Positions 37,881-50,832 of a stretch of 64,000 bases of DNA are shown here, piece by piece. A program made the translations under genes and the position numbers. Location of the stretch: assembly GCF_033118175.1 (NCBI RefSeq), contig NW_026870888.1, forward strand, positions 4,030,001 through 4,094,000, read 5' to 3'. The notes under the pieces were generated by a model that worked only from the letters and a program-made list of their open reading frames with translations, was not told the DNA's origin and did not search any database. Each line of letters starts with the position of its first letter. Positions within the stretch are counted from its first letter, which is position 1. The DNA is from Dama dama (taxonomy: Eukaryota; Chordata; Mammalia; Artiodactyla; Cervidae).

Positions 37881-39426
37881 ATTTTTGACACGTTTTCAGG
37901 CTTTTCATGTTTTTCAACACCGTTTCATGAGCCTCCTATTTTTCAGACCGTTTCATGCTCCTCATATTCTTGACACCTTTTGAAGCTCTTCATAATTTTC
38001 ACACCTTTTCAGGCTCTTCATGTTTTTCACACGTTTTCAGGCTCTTCTTGTTTTTGAACACCGTTTCATGCTCCTGCTGTTTTTCAGACCGTTTCATGGT
38101 CCTCATATTTTTGACACCTTTTGAAGCTCTTCATATTTTTCACACCTTTTCAGGCTCTTCATGTTTTTGAGCCCAGATTCATGCTCCTCCTATTTTTCAG
38201 ACCGTTTCATGGTCATCTCATTTTTGAACACCTTTTGAAGCTCTTCATATTTTTCACACCTTTTGAAGCTCTTCATATTTTTCACACCTTTTCAGGCTCT
38301 TCATGTTTTTGAACACCGCTTCATGCTCCTCCTATTTTTCAGACCGTTCTTCCTTCTCATATTTTTGAAACATTTTGAAGCTCTTCATATTTTTCACACC
38401 TTTTCAGGCTCTTCATGTTTTTCAAGACGGCCTCATGCTCCTCCTATATTTCAGACCGTTTCATGCTCCTCATATTTTTGACACATTTTGAAGCTCTTCA
38501 TAGTTTTCACACATTTTCAGGCTATTCTTGTTTTGCAACAACGCTTCATGCTCCTCCTATTTTTCAGACCGTTTAATGCTCCTCCTGTATTTCACATCCT
38601 TTGAATCTCTTCATATTTTTCACACCTTTTCAGGCTCTTCATGTTTTCAACATCACTTCGTGCTCCTCCTATTTTTCAGACCGTTTCATGCTCCTCATAT
38701 TTTTAACACCTTTTGAAGCTCTTAATTATTTTCACACCTATTCAGGCTCTTCATATTTTGCACACGTTTTCAGGCTCTTCATGTTTTTGCCCACCGTTTC
38801 ATGCTCCTCATATTTTTGACACATTTTGATGTTCTTCATATTTTTCACACGTTTTCAGGCTCTTCATGTTTTTCAACACCGCTTCATGATCCTCCTATTT
38901 TTCAGACCGTTTCATGCTCCTCATATTTTTCACACCTTTTGAAGCTCTTCATAATATTCACACCTTTTCAGGCTCTTCGTGTTTTTGAACACCGTTTCAT
39001 GCTCCTCCTATTTTTCAGACCGTTTAATGCTCCTCATGTATTTCACATCTTTTCAAGCTCTTCATATTATTCACACCTTTTCAGGCTCTTCATGTTTTTC
39101 AACACCGCTTCATGCTACTCCTATTTGTCAGACCGTTTCATGCTCCTCATATTTTTCACACCTTTTGAAGCTCTTCATATTTTTCACACCTTTTCAGGCT
39201 CTTCATGTTTTTCAACACCACTTCTTGCTCCTCCTATTTTTCAGACCGTTTAATGCTCCTCATATTTTTCACACCTTTTGAAGCTCTCCATGTATTTCAC
39301 AACTTTTCAGACTCTTCATGTTTTTGAACACCGTTTCATGCTCCTCCTATTTTTCAGACAGTTTCATGCTCATCTCATTTTTGACACCTTTTGAAGCTCT
39401 TCATATTTTTCACACCTTTTGATGCT

Positions 39427-39845
39427 GCCAGTTTTATTTAAGACTTTACATATCTGAATAATCAGTTAAAAAGCAAATGTTCATTTTTAGCGTTGCACAA
39501 AAGGAAAATAATAGGGAAAGTGATGGCTGGCTTATGATGTGGGGCCAATTTCCATAAGTTAAATAAAAAATCTAAGTTTTAGAACCTGGGGCTCTAAAAA
39601 TAGCACTTGTAATTAGTACTGTTCTTCAGATTCATAGTTTAAGGAAGTCACTACATTTTATTTCTTGATGTTATAGATTTAACAACATATTGGTAGCAAC
39701 ATGTAACTTCTCACATGGGTTAGACATCAAGAGACCAGTTTATGTATATAAACTTAAACACTGAAAATGAATATATTCAGCTATTATGGAACTTATAGCA
39801 AATACAAACTTGTTAACAACTTTCCAAAAGGCACAAAAGACAGTG
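39427..39845 (-). other. Centrin retrocopy 3' UTR, copy 2
   Basis: I see no difference from copy 1: the same catcaagagacc and tatgtatataaac variants, and the same boundary six bases beyond AATAAA. Confidence 0.75.
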
Positions 39846-40268
39846 TTAATAAAGAGTGGTCTTTTGCATCATTTTCAAAAATTCTTCCTTGTTTATTTCT
39901 CCATCCCCATCATGATCAGCCTCATCAAGCATTTCCTGAAGTTCATCATCTGTTAAATTTTCCCCTAGCTCCTTAGCAACCCTCTTGATATTGTTCAATG
40001 ATATTCTTCCTGTATCATCATCATCAAATAGTTTGAAAGCCTTCAATATTTCTTCTTTTTCATCCTTTTCACTCATTTTTACACTCATTATGGCAAAAAA
40101 TTCTTCAAAATTAATGGTGCAAATTCCTTCTTGGTCAGTTTCAGCTATCATCTTTTTAATTTCTTCTTTCTTTGGCTCAAATCCTAAGGCCCACATTGCA
40201 ATCATGTCTCCAACCGGCGCCCCCGACCGGGACCGCCCAGCTTTACCCGCCAGCCTGAAGCTCATCAT
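39846..40268 (-). CDS. CETN4-like centrin retrocopy ORF, copy 2
   Basis: 140 codons, translation identical to copy 1, including arginine in GRSRSG and proline in GAPVG of the leader part. The ATG is again satellite-derived (ctcatcat on the + strand). Confidence 0.7.
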   Translation of the reverse strand: MMSFRLAGKAGRSRSGAPVGDMIAMWALGFEPKKEEIKKMIAETDQEGICTINFEEFFAIMSVKMSEKDEKEEILKAFKLFDDDDTGRISLNNIKRVAKELGENLTDDELQEMLDEADHDGDGEINKEEFLKMMQKTTLY

Positions 40269-41814
40269 ATTTTTGACACGTTTTCAGGCTTTTCATGTTT
40301 TTCAACACCGTTTCATGAGCCTCCTATTTTTCAGACCGTTTCATGCTCCTCATATTCTTGACACCTTTTGAAGCTCTTCATAATTTTCACACCTTTTCAG
40401 GCTCTTCATGTTTTTCACACGTTTTCAGGCTCTTCTTGTTTTTGAACACCGTTTCATGCTCCTGCTGTTTTTCAGACCGTTTCATGGTCCTCATATTTTT
40501 GACACCTTTTGAAGCTCTTCATATTTTTCACACCTTTTCAGGCTCTTCATGTTTTTGAGCCCAGATTCATGCTCCTCCTATTTTTCAGACCGTTTCATGG
40601 TCATCTCATTTTTGAACACCTTTTGAAGCTCTTCATATTTTTCACACCTTTTGAAGCTCTTCATATTTTTCACACCTTTTCAGGCTCTTCATGTTTTTGA
40701 ACACCGCTTCATGCTCCTCCTATTTTTCAGACCGTTCTTCCTTCTCATATTTTTGAAACATTTTGAAGCTCTTCATATTTTTCACACCTTTTCAGGCTCT
40801 TCATGTTTTTCAAGACGGCCTCATGCTCCTCCTATATTTCAGACCGTTTCATGCTCCTCATATTTTTGACACATTTTGAAGCTCTTCATAGTTTTCACAC
40901 ATTTTCAGGCTCTTCTTGTTTTGCAACAACGCTTCATGCTCCTCCTATTTTTCAGACCGTTTAATGCTCCTCCTGTATTTCACATCCTTTGAATCTCTTC
41001 ATATTTTTCACACCTTTTCAGGCTCTTCATGTTTTCAACATCACTTCGTGCTCCTCCTATTTTTCAGACCGTTTCATGCTCCTCATATTTTTAACACCTT
41101 TTGAAGCTCTTAATTATTTTCACACCTATTCAGGCTCTTCATATTTTGCACACGTTTTCAGGCTCTTCATGTTTTTGCCCACCGTTTCATGCTCCTCATA
41201 TTTTTGACACATTTTGATGTTCTTCATATTTTTCACACGTTTTCAGGCTCTTCATGTTTTTCAACACCGCTTCATGATCCTCCTATTTTTCAGACCGTTT
41301 CATGCTCCTCATATTTTTCACACCTTTTGAAGCTCTTCATAATATTCACACCTTTTCAGGCTCTTCGTGTTTTTGAACACCGTTTCATGCTCCTCCTATT
41401 TTTCAGACCGTTTAATGCTCCTCATGTATTTCACATCTTTTCAAGCTCTTCATATTATTCACACCTTTTCAGGCTCTTCATGTTTTTCAACACCGCTTCA
41501 TGCTACTCCTATTTGTCAGACCGTTTCATGCTCCTCATATTTTTCACACCTTTTGAAGCTCTTCATATTTTTCACACCTTTTCAGGCTCTTCATGTTTTT
41601 CAACACCACTTCTTGCTCCTCCTATTTTTCAGACCGTTTAATGCTCCTCATATTTTTCACACCTTTTGAAGCTCTCCATGTATTTCACAACTTTTCAGAC
41701 TCTTCATGTTTTTGAACACCGTTTCATGCTCCTCCTATTTTTCAGACAGTTTCATGCTCATCTCATTTTTGACACCTTTTGAAGCTCTTCATATTTTTCA
41801 CACCTTTTGATGCT

Positions 41815-42233
41815 GCCAGTTTTATTTAAGACTTTACATATCTGAATAATCAGTTAAAAAGCAAATGTTCATTTTTAGCGTTGCACAAAAGGAAAATAAT
41901 AGGGAAAGTGATGGCTGGCTTATGATGTGGGGCCAATTTCCATAAGTTAAATAAAAAATCTAAGTTTTAGAACCTGGGGCTCTAAAAATAGCACTTGTAA
42001 TTAGTACTGTTCTTCAGATTCATAGTTTAAGGAAGTCACTACATTTTATTTCTTGATGTTATAGATTTAACAACATATTGGTAGCAACATGTAACTTCTC
42101 ACATGGGTTAGACATCAAGAGACCAGTTTATGTATATAAACTTAAACACTGAAAATGAATATATTCAGCTATTATGGAACTTATAGCAAATACAAACTTG
42201 TTAACAACTTTCCAAAAGGCACAAAAGACAGTG
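41815..42233 (-). other. Centrin retrocopy 3' UTR, copy 3
   Basis: The same as copies 1 and 2 at the sites I compared (catcaagagacc, tatgtatataaac). Confidence 0.75.
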
Positions 42234-42656
42234 TTAATAAAGAGTGGTCTTTTGCATCATTTTCAAAAATTCTTCCTTGTTTATTTCTCCATCCCCATCA
42301 TGATCAGCCTCATCAAGCATTTCCTGAAGTTCATCATCTGTTAAATTTTCCCCTAGCTCCTTAGCAACCCTCTTGATATTGTTCAATGATATTCTTCCTG
42401 TATCATCATCATCAAATAGTTTGAAAGCCTTCAATATTTCTTCTTTTTCATCCTTTTCACTCATTTTTACACTCATTATGGCAAAAAATTCTTCAAAATT
42501 AATGGTGCAAATTCCTTCTTGGTCAGTTTCAGCTATCATCTTTTTAATTTCTTCTTTCTTTGGCTCAAATCCTAAGGCCCACATTGCAATCATGTCTCCA
42601 ACCGGCGCCCCCGACTGGGACCGCCCAGCTTTACCCGCCAGCCTGAAGCTCATCAT
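42234..42656 (-). CDS. CETN4-like centrin retrocopy ORF, copy 3
   Basis: 140 codons, identical to copy 1 except glutamine for arginine in the leader (GRSQSG; + strand gactggg for gaccggg), a C-to-T change at a CpG. The centrin part is unchanged. Confidence 0.7.
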   Translation of the reverse strand: MMSFRLAGKAGRSQSGAPVGDMIAMWALGFEPKKEEIKKMIAETDQEGICTINFEEFFAIMSVKMSEKDEKEEILKAFKLFDDDDTGRISLNNIKRVAKELGENLTDDELQEMLDEADHDGDGEINKEEFLKMMQKTTLY

Positions 42657-44933
42657 ATTTTTGACACGTTTTCAGGCTTTTCATGTTTTTCAACACCGTT
42701 TCATGAGCCTCCTATTTTTCAGACCGTTTCATGCTCCTCATATTCTTGACACCTTTTGAAGCTCTTCATAATTTTCACACCTTTCCAGGCTCTTCATGTT
42801 TTTCACACGTTTTCAGGCTCTTCTTGTTTTTGAACACCGTTTCATGCTCCTGCTGTTTTTCAGACCGTTTCATGGTCCTCATATTTTTGACACCTTTTGA
42901 AGCTCTTCATATTTTTCACACCTTTTCAGGCTCTTCATGTTTTTGAGCCCAGATTCATGCTCCTCCTATTTTTCAGACCGTTTCATGGTCATCTCATTTT
43001 TGAACACCTTTTGAAGCTCTTCATATTTTTCACACCTTTTGAAGCTCTTCATATTTTTCACACCTTTTCAGGCTCTTCATGTTTTTGAACACCGCTTCAT
43101 GCTCCTCCTATTTTTCAGACCGTTCTTCCTTCTCATATTTTTGAAACATTTTGAAGCTCTTCATATTTTTCACACCTTTTCAGGCTCTTCATGTTTTTCA
43201 AGACGGCCTCATGCTCCTCCTATATTTCAGACTGTTTCATGCTCCTCATATTTTTGACACATTTTGAAGCTCTTCATAGTTTTCACACATTTTCAGGCTC
43301 TTCTTGTTTTGCAACAACGCTTCATGCTCCTCCTATTTTTCAGACCGTTTAATGCTCCTCCTGTATTTCACATCCTTTGAATCTCTTCATATTTTTCACA
43401 CCTTTTCAGGCTCTTCATGTTTTTCAAGACGGCCTCATGCTCCTCCTAATTTTCAGACCGTTCATGCTCCTCTTATTTTTACACGTTTTGAAGCTCTTCA
43501 TATTTTTAACACCTTTTCAGGCTCTTCATGTTTTTCAATACCGCTTCTTCCTCTTCCTATACTTCAGACCGTTTCATGCTCCTCATATTTTTGACACCTT
43601 TGGATGCTCTTCATATTTTTCACACCTTTCCAGGGCCTTTATGTTTGTGAACACCGCTTCATGCTCCTCCTATTTTTCAGACCGTTTCATGCTCCTCATA
43701 TATTTGACACCTTTTGAAGCTCTTCATATGTTTCACACCTTTTGAAGCTCTTCATATTTTTCACACCTTTTCAGCCTCTTCATGTATTTCAACACCGCTT
43801 CATGCTCCTCCTAGTTTTCAGATCGTTTCATGCTACTCATGTATTTCACACTTTTTGAAGCACTTCATATTTTTCATACCTTTTAGGCTCTTCATGTTTT
43901 TGAAAACCGTTTCATGCTCTTCCTATTTTTCGGACCGTTTCATGCTCCTCATATTTTTGACACCTTTTGAAGCTCTTCATATTGTTCACACCTTCAGGCT
44001 CTTCATGTTTTTCAACACCACTTCATGCTCCTCCTATATTTCAGACCGTTTCATGGTCCTCATATTTTTGACACCTTTTGAAGCTCTTCATATTTTTCAC
44101 ACCTTTTCAGGCTCTTCATGTTTTTGAGCCCAGATTCATGCTCCTCCTATTTTTCAGACCGTTTCATGGTCATCTCATTTTTGAACACCTTTTGAAGCTC
44201 TTCATAGTTTTCACACCTTTTGAAGCTCTTCATATTTTTAACACCTTTTCAGGCTCTTCATGTTTTTCAACACCGCTTCTTCCTCCTCCTATTTTTCAGA
44301 CCGTTTAATGCTCCTCATATTTTTCACACCTTTGGAAGCTCTTCATATTTTTCACACCTTTTCAAGCTCTTCATGTTTTTCAACACCACTTCTTGCTCCT
44401 CCTATTTTTCAGACCGTTTCATGCTCCTCATATTTTTCACACCTTTTGAAGCTCTTCATAATATTCACACCTTTTCAGGCTCTTCGTGTTTTTGAACACC
44501 GTTTCATGCTCCTCCTATTTTTCAGACCGTTTAATGCTCCTCATGTATTTCACATCTTTTCAAGCTCTTCATATTATTCACACCTTTTCAGGCTCTTCAT
44601 GTTTTTCAACACCGCTTCATGCTACTCCTATTTGTCAGACCGTTTCATGCTCCTCATATTTTTCACACCTTTTGAAGCTCTTCATATTTTTCACACCTTT
44701 TCAGGCTCTTCATGTTTTTCAACACCACTTCTTGCTCCTCCTATTTTTCAGACCGTTTAATGCTCCTCATATTTTTCACACCTTTTGAAGCTCTCCATGT
44801 ATTTCACAACTTTTCAGACTCTTCATGTTTTTGAACACCGTTTCATGCTCCTCCTATTTTTCAGACAGTTTCATGCTCATCTCATTTTTGACACCTTTTG
44901 AAGCTCTTCATATTTTTCACACCTTTTGATGCT

Positions 44934-45352
44934 GCCAGTTTTATTTAAGACTTTACATATCTGAATAATCAGTTAAAAAGCAAATGTTCATTTTTAGCGT
45001 TGCACAAAAGGAAAATAATAGGGAAAGTGATGGCTGGCTTATGATGTGGGGCCAATTTCCATAAGTTAAATAAAAAATCTAAGTTTTAGAACCTGGGGCT
45101 CTAAAAATAGCACTTGTAATTAGTACTGTTCTTCAGATTCATAGTTTAAGGAAGTCACTACATTTTATTTCTTGATGTTATAGATTTAACAACATATTGG
45201 TAGCAACATGTAACTTCTCACATGGGTTAGACATCAAGAGACCAGTTTATGTATATAAACTTAAACACTGAAAATGAATATATTCAGCTATTATGGAACT
45301 TATAGCAAATACAAACTTGTTAACAACTTTCCAAAAGGCACAAAAGACAGTG
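44934..45352 (-). other. Centrin retrocopy 3' UTR, copy 4
   Basis: Carries the copy 1-3 variants (catcaagagacc, tatgtatataaac). Confidence 0.75.
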
Positions 45353-45775
45353 TTAATAAAGAGTGGTCTTTTGCATCATTTTCAAAAATTCTTCCTTGTT
45401 TATTTCTCCATCCCCATCATGATCAGCCTCATCAAGCATTTCCTGAAGTTCATCATCTGTTAAATTTTCCCCTAGCTCCTTAGCAACCCTCTTGATATTG
45501 TTCAATGATATTCTTCCTGTATCATCATCATCAAATAGTTTGAAAGCCTTCAATATTTCTTCTTTTTCATCCTTTTCACTCATTTTTACACTCATTATGG
45601 CAAAAAATTCTTCAAAATTAATGGTGCAAATTCCTTCTTGGTCAGTTTCAGCTATCATCTTTTTAATTTCTTCTTTCTTTGGCTCAAATCCTAAGGCCCA
45701 CATTGCAATCATGTCTCCAACCGGCGCCCCCGACTGGGACCGCCCAGCTTTACCCGCCAGCCTGAAGCTCATCAT
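45353..45775 (-). CDS. CETN4-like centrin retrocopy ORF, copy 4
   Basis: 140 codons, identical to copy 3 (GRSQSG leader). Confidence 0.7.
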   Translation of the reverse strand: MMSFRLAGKAGRSQSGAPVGDMIAMWALGFEPKKEEIKKMIAETDQEGICTINFEEFFAIMSVKMSEKDEKEEILKAFKLFDDDDTGRISLNNIKRVAKELGENLTDDELQEMLDEADHDGDGEINKEEFLKMMQKTTLY

Positions 45776-48052
45776 ATTTTTGACACGTTTTCAGGCTTTT
45801 CATGTTTTTCAACACCGTTTCATGAGCCTCCTATTTTTCAGACCGTTTCATGCTCCTCATATTCTTGACACCTTTTGAAGCTCTTCATAATTTTCACACC
45901 TTTCCAGGCTCTTCATGTTTTTCACACGTTTTCAGGCTCTTCTTGTTTTTGAACACCGTTTCATGCTCCTGCTGTTTTTCAGACCGTTTCATGGTCCTCA
46001 TATTTTTGACACCTTTTGAAGCTCTTCATATTTTTCACACCTTTTCAGGCTCTTCATGTTTTTGAGCCCAGATTCATGCTCCTCCTATTTTTCAGACCGT
46101 TTCATGGTCATCTCATTTTTGAACACCTTTTGAAGCTCTTCATATTTTTCACACCTTTTGAAGCTCTTCATATTTTTCACACCTTTTCAGGCTCTTCATG
46201 TTTTTGAACACCGCTTCATGCTCCTCCTATTTTTCAGACCGTTCTTCCTTCTCATATTTTTGAAACATTTTGAAGCTCTTCATATTTTTCACACCTTTTC
46301 AGGCTCTTCATGTTTTTCAAGACGGCCTCATGCTCCTCCTATATTTCAGACTGTTTCATGCTCCTCATGTTTTTGACACATTTTGAAGCTCTTCATAGTT
46401 TTCACACATTTTCAGGCTCTTCTTGTTTTGCAACAACGCTTCATGCTCCTCCTATTTTTCAGACCGTTTAATGCTCCTCCTGTATTTCACATCCTTTGAA
46501 TCTCTTCATATTTTTCACACCTTTTCAGGCTCTTCATGTTTTTCAAGACGGCCTCATGCTCCTCCTAATTTTCAGACCGTTCATGCTCCTCTTATTTTTA
46601 CACGTTTTGAAGCTCTTCATATTTTTAACACCTTTTCAGGCTCTTCATGTTTTTCAATACCGCTTCTTCCTCTTCCTATACTTCAGACCGTTTCATGCTC
46701 CTCATATTTTTGACACCTTTGGATGCTCTTCATATTTTTCACACCTTTCCAGGGCCTTTATGTTTGTGAACACCGCTTCATGCTCCTCCTATTTTTCAGA
46801 CCGTTTCATGCTCCTCATATATTTGACACCTTTTGAAGCTCTTCATATGTTTCACACCTTTTGAAGCTCTTCATATTTTTCACACCTTTTCAGCCTCTTC
46901 ATGTATTTCAACACCGCTTCATGCTCCTCCTAGTTTTCAGATCGTTTCATGCTACTCATGTATTTCACACTTTTTGAAGCACTTCATATTTTTCATACCT
47001 TTTAGGCTCTTCATGTTTTTGAAAACCGTTTCATGCTCTTCCTATTTTTCGGACCGTTTCATGCTCCTCATATTTTTGACACCTTTTGAAGCTCTTCATA
47101 TTGTTCACACCTTCAGGCTCTTCATGTTTTTCAACACCACTTCATGCTCCTCCTATATTTCAGACCGTTTCATGGTCCTCATATTTTTGACACCTTTTGA
47201 AGCTCTTCATATTTTTCACACCTTTTCAGGCTCTTCATGTTTTTGAGCCCAGATTCATGCTCCTCCTATTTTTCAGACCGTTTCATGGTCATCTCATTTT
47301 TGAACACCTTTTGAAGCTCTTCATAGTTTTCACACCTTTTGAAGCTCTTCATATTTTTAACACCTTTTCAGGCTCTTCATGTTTTTCAACACCGCTTCTT
47401 CCTCCTCCTATTTTTCAGACCGTTTAATGCTCCTCATATTTTTCACACCTTTGGAAGCTCTTCATATTTTTCACACCTTTTCAAGCTCTTCATGTTTTTC
47501 AACACCACTTCTTGCTCCTCCTATTTTTCAGACCGTTTCATGCTCCTCATATTTTTCACACCTTTTGAAGCTCTTCATAATATTCACACCTTTTCAGGCT
47601 CTTCGTGTTTTTGAACACCGTTTCATGCTCCTCCTATTTTTCAGACCGTTTAATGCTCCTCATGTATTTCACATCTTTTCAAGCTCTTCATATTATTCAC
47701 ACCTTTTCAGGCTCTTCATGTTTTTCAACACCGCTTCATGCTACTCCTATTTGTCAGACCGTTTCATGCTCCTCATATTTTTCACACCTTTTGAAGCTCT
47801 TCATATTTTTCACACCTTTTCAGGCTCTTCATGTTTTTCAACACCACTTCTTGCTCCTCCTATTTTTCAGACCGTTTAATGCTCCTCATATTTTTCACAC
47901 CTTTTGAAGCTCTCCATGTATTTCACAACTTTTCAGACTCTTCATGTTTTTGAACACCGTTTCATGCTCCTCCTATTTTTCAGACAGTTTCATGCTCATC
48001 TCATTTTTGACACCTTTTGAAGCTCTTCATATTTTTCACACCTTTTGATGCT

Positions 48053-48471
48053 GCCAGTTTTATTTAAGACTTTACATATCTGAATAATCAGTTAAAAAGC
48101 AAATGTTCATTTTTAGCGTTGCACAAAAGGAAAATAATAGGGAAAGTGATGGCTGGCTTATGATGTGGGGCCAATTTCCATAAGTTAAATAAAAAATCTA
48201 AGTTTTAGAACCTGGGGCTCTAAAAATAGCACTTGTAATTAGTACTGTTCTTCAGATTCATAGTTTAAGGAAGTCACTACATTTTATTTCTTGATGTTAT
48301 AGATTTAACAACATATTGGTAGCAACATGTAACTTCTCACATGGGTTAGACATCCAGAGACCAGTTTATGTATCTAAACTTAAACACTGAAAATGAATAT
48401 ATTCAGCTATTATGGAACTTATAGCAAATACAAACTTGTTAACAACTTTCCAAAAGGCACAAAAGACAGTG
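48053..48471 (-). other. Centrin retrocopy 3' UTR, copy 5
   Basis: Differs from copies 1-4 at two sites: catccagagacc and tatgtatctaaac. Both changes are shared with copy 6. Confidence 0.75.
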
Positions 48472-48894
48472 TTAATAAAGAGTGGTCTTTTGCATCATTT
48501 TCAAAAATTCTTCCTTGTTTATTTCTCCATCCCCATCATGATCAGCCTCATCAAGCATTTCCTGAAGTTCATCATCTGTTAAATTTTCCCCTAGCTCCTT
48601 AGCAACCCTCTTGATATTGTTCAATGATATTCTTCCTGTATCATCATCATCAAATAGTTTGAAAGCCTTCAATATTTCTTCTTTTTCATCCTTTTCACTC
48701 ATTTTTACACTCATTATGGCAAAAAATTCTTCAAAATTAATGGTGCAAATTCCTTCTTGGTCAGTTTCAGCTATCATCTTTTTAATTTCTTCTTTCTTTG
48801 GCTCAAATCCTAAGGCCCACATTGCAATCATGTCTCCAACCGGCGCCCCCGACTGGGACCGCCCAGCTTTACCCGCCAGCCTGAAGCTCATCAT
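48472..48894 (-). CDS. CETN4-like centrin retrocopy ORF, copy 5
   Basis: 140 codons with the GRSQSG leader of copies 3 and 4, next to the 3' UTR variants of copy 6. It is a recombinant between the two types. The centrin part is identical to the others. Confidence 0.7.
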   Translation of the reverse strand: MMSFRLAGKAGRSQSGAPVGDMIAMWALGFEPKKEEIKKMIAETDQEGICTINFEEFFAIMSVKMSEKDEKEEILKAFKLFDDDDTGRISLNNIKRVAKELGENLTDDELQEMLDEADHDGDGEINKEEFLKMMQKTTLY

Positions 48895-50832
48895 ATTTTT
48901 GACACGTTTTCAGGCTTTTCATGTTTTTCAACACCGTTTCATGAGCCTCCTATTTTTCAGACCGTTTCATGCTCCTCATATTCTTGACACCTTTTGAAGC
49001 TCTTCATAATTTTCACACCTTTCCAGGCTCTTCATGTTTTTCACACGTTTTCAGGCTCTTCTTGTTTTTGAACACCGTTTCATGCTCCTGCTGTTTTTCA
49101 GACCGTTTCATGGTCCTCATATTTTTGACACCTTTTGAAGCTCTTCATATTTTTCACACCTTTTCAGGCTCTTCATGTTTTTGAGCCCAGATTCATGCTC
49201 CTCCTATTTTTCAGACCGTTTCATGGTCATCTCATTTTTGAACACCTTTTGAAGCTCTTCATATTTTTCACACCTTTTGAAGCTCTTCATATTTTTCACA
49301 CCTTTTCAGGCTCTTCATGTTTTTGAACACCGCTTCATGCTCCTCCTATTTTTCAGACCGTTCTTCCTTCTCATATTTTTGAAACATTTTGAAGCTCTTC
49401 ATATTTTTCACACCTTTTCAGGCTCTTCATGTTTTTCAAGACGGCCTCATGCTCCTCCTATATTTCAGACTGTTTCATGCTCCTCATATTTTTGACACAT
49501 TTTGAAGCTCTTCATAGTTTTCACACATTTTCAGGCTCTTCTTGTTTTGCAACAACGCTTCATGCTCCTCCTATTTTTCAGACCGTTTAATGCTCCTCCT
49601 GTATTTCACATCCTTTGAATCTCTTCATATTTTTCACACCTTTTCAGGCTCTTCATGTTTTTCAAGACGGCCTCATGCTCCTCCTAATTTTCAGACCGTT
49701 CATGCTCCTCTTATTTTTACACGTTTTGAAGCTCTTCATATTTTTAACACCTTTTCAGGCTCTTCATGTTTTTCAATACCGCTTCTTCCTCTTCCTATAC
49801 TTCAGACCGTTTCATGCTCCTCATATTTTTGACACCTTTGGATGCTCTTCATATTTTTCACACCTTTCCAGGGCCTTTATGTTTGTGAACACCGCTTCAT
49901 GCTCCTCCTATTTTTCAGACCGTTTCATGCTCCTCATATATTTGACACCTTTTGAAGCTCTTCATATGTTTCACACCTTTTGAAGCTCTTCATATTTTTC
50001 ACACCTTTTCAGCCTCTTCATGTATTTCAACACCGCTTCATGCTCCTCCTAGTTTTCAGATCGTTTCATGCTACTCATGTATTTCACACTTTTTGAAGCA
50101 CTTCATATTTTTCATACCTTTTAGGCTCTTCATGTTTTTGAAAACCGTTTCATGCTCTTCCTATTTTTCGGACCGTTTCATGCTCCTCATATTTTTGACA
50201 CCTTTTGAAGCTCTTCATATTGTTCACACCTTCAGGCTCTTCATGTTTTTCAACACCACTTCATGCTCCTCCTATATTTCAGACCGTTTCATGGTCCTCA
50301 TATTTTTGACACCTTTTGAAGCTCTTCATATTTTTCACACCTTTTCAGGCTCTTCATGTTTTTGAGCCCAGATTCATGCTCCTCCTATTTTTCAGACCGT
50401 TTCATGGTCATCTCATTTTTGAACACCTTTTGAAGCTCTTCATAGTTTTCACACCTTTTGAAGCTCTTCATATTTTTAACACCTTTTCAGGCTCTTCATG
50501 TTTTTCAACACCGCTTCTTCCTCCTCCTATTTTTCAGACCGTTTAATGCTCCTCATATTTTTCACACCTTTGGAAGCTCTTCATATTTTTCACACCTTTT
50601 CAAGCTCTTCATGTTTTTCAACACCACTTCTTGCTCCTCCTATTTTTCAGACCGTTTCATGCTCCTCATATTTTTCACACCTTTTGAAGCTCTTCATGTA
50701 TTTCACAACCTTTCAGACTCTTCATGTTTTTGAACACCGTTTCATGCTCCTCCTATTTTTCAGACAGTTTCATGCTCATCTCATTTTTGACACCTTTTGA
50801 AGCTCTTCATATTTTTCACACCTTTTGATGCT

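Larger units (their letters stand above)
37039..39426. repeat. HOR C unit 1 (2388 bp): centrin insert plus satellite
   Basis: 829 bp of centrin retrocopy (37039-37867) and 1559 bp of satellite. The next unit starts at 39427 with the same junction, gatgct/gccagttttattt. Units 1 and 2 are nearly identical throughout. Confidence 0.95.
39427..41814. repeat. HOR C unit 2 (2388 bp)
   Basis: The same layout and length as unit 1, with only isolated differences (ggctcttcttg at 40909 where unit 1 has ggctattcttg at 38521). Confidence 0.95.
41815..44933. repeat. HOR C unit 3 (3119 bp)
   Basis: Starts with the same centrin insert. It is net 731 bp longer than units 1 and 2: the satellite between the variants at 43304 and 44486 spans 1182 bp, while the matching markers in unit 2 (40916 and 41367) are 451 bp apart. 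The added part contains ggcctttatgtttgtgaac and a second tttttgagcccagattc monomer (the first is at 42942). Confidence 0.93.
44934..48052. repeat. HOR C unit 4 (3119 bp)
   Basis: Same length and content as unit 3, with rare private changes (catgtttttgacac at 46367 where the other units have catatttttgacac). Confidence 0.95.
48053..50832. repeat. HOR C unit 5 (2780 bp)
   Basis: As units 3 and 4 but 339 bp shorter, exactly three 113-bp monomers. The deletion lies near 50690, where unit 4 has the extra stretch from about 47577. Confidence 0.95.

Noticed and set aside
37597..37983. 128-codon + strand frame opposite the centrin ORF, and the 69-codon frame at 37379-37588 (and copies in the other units)
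   Set aside because: Antisense shadows of the centrin ORF and its 3' UTR; no recognisable domain.
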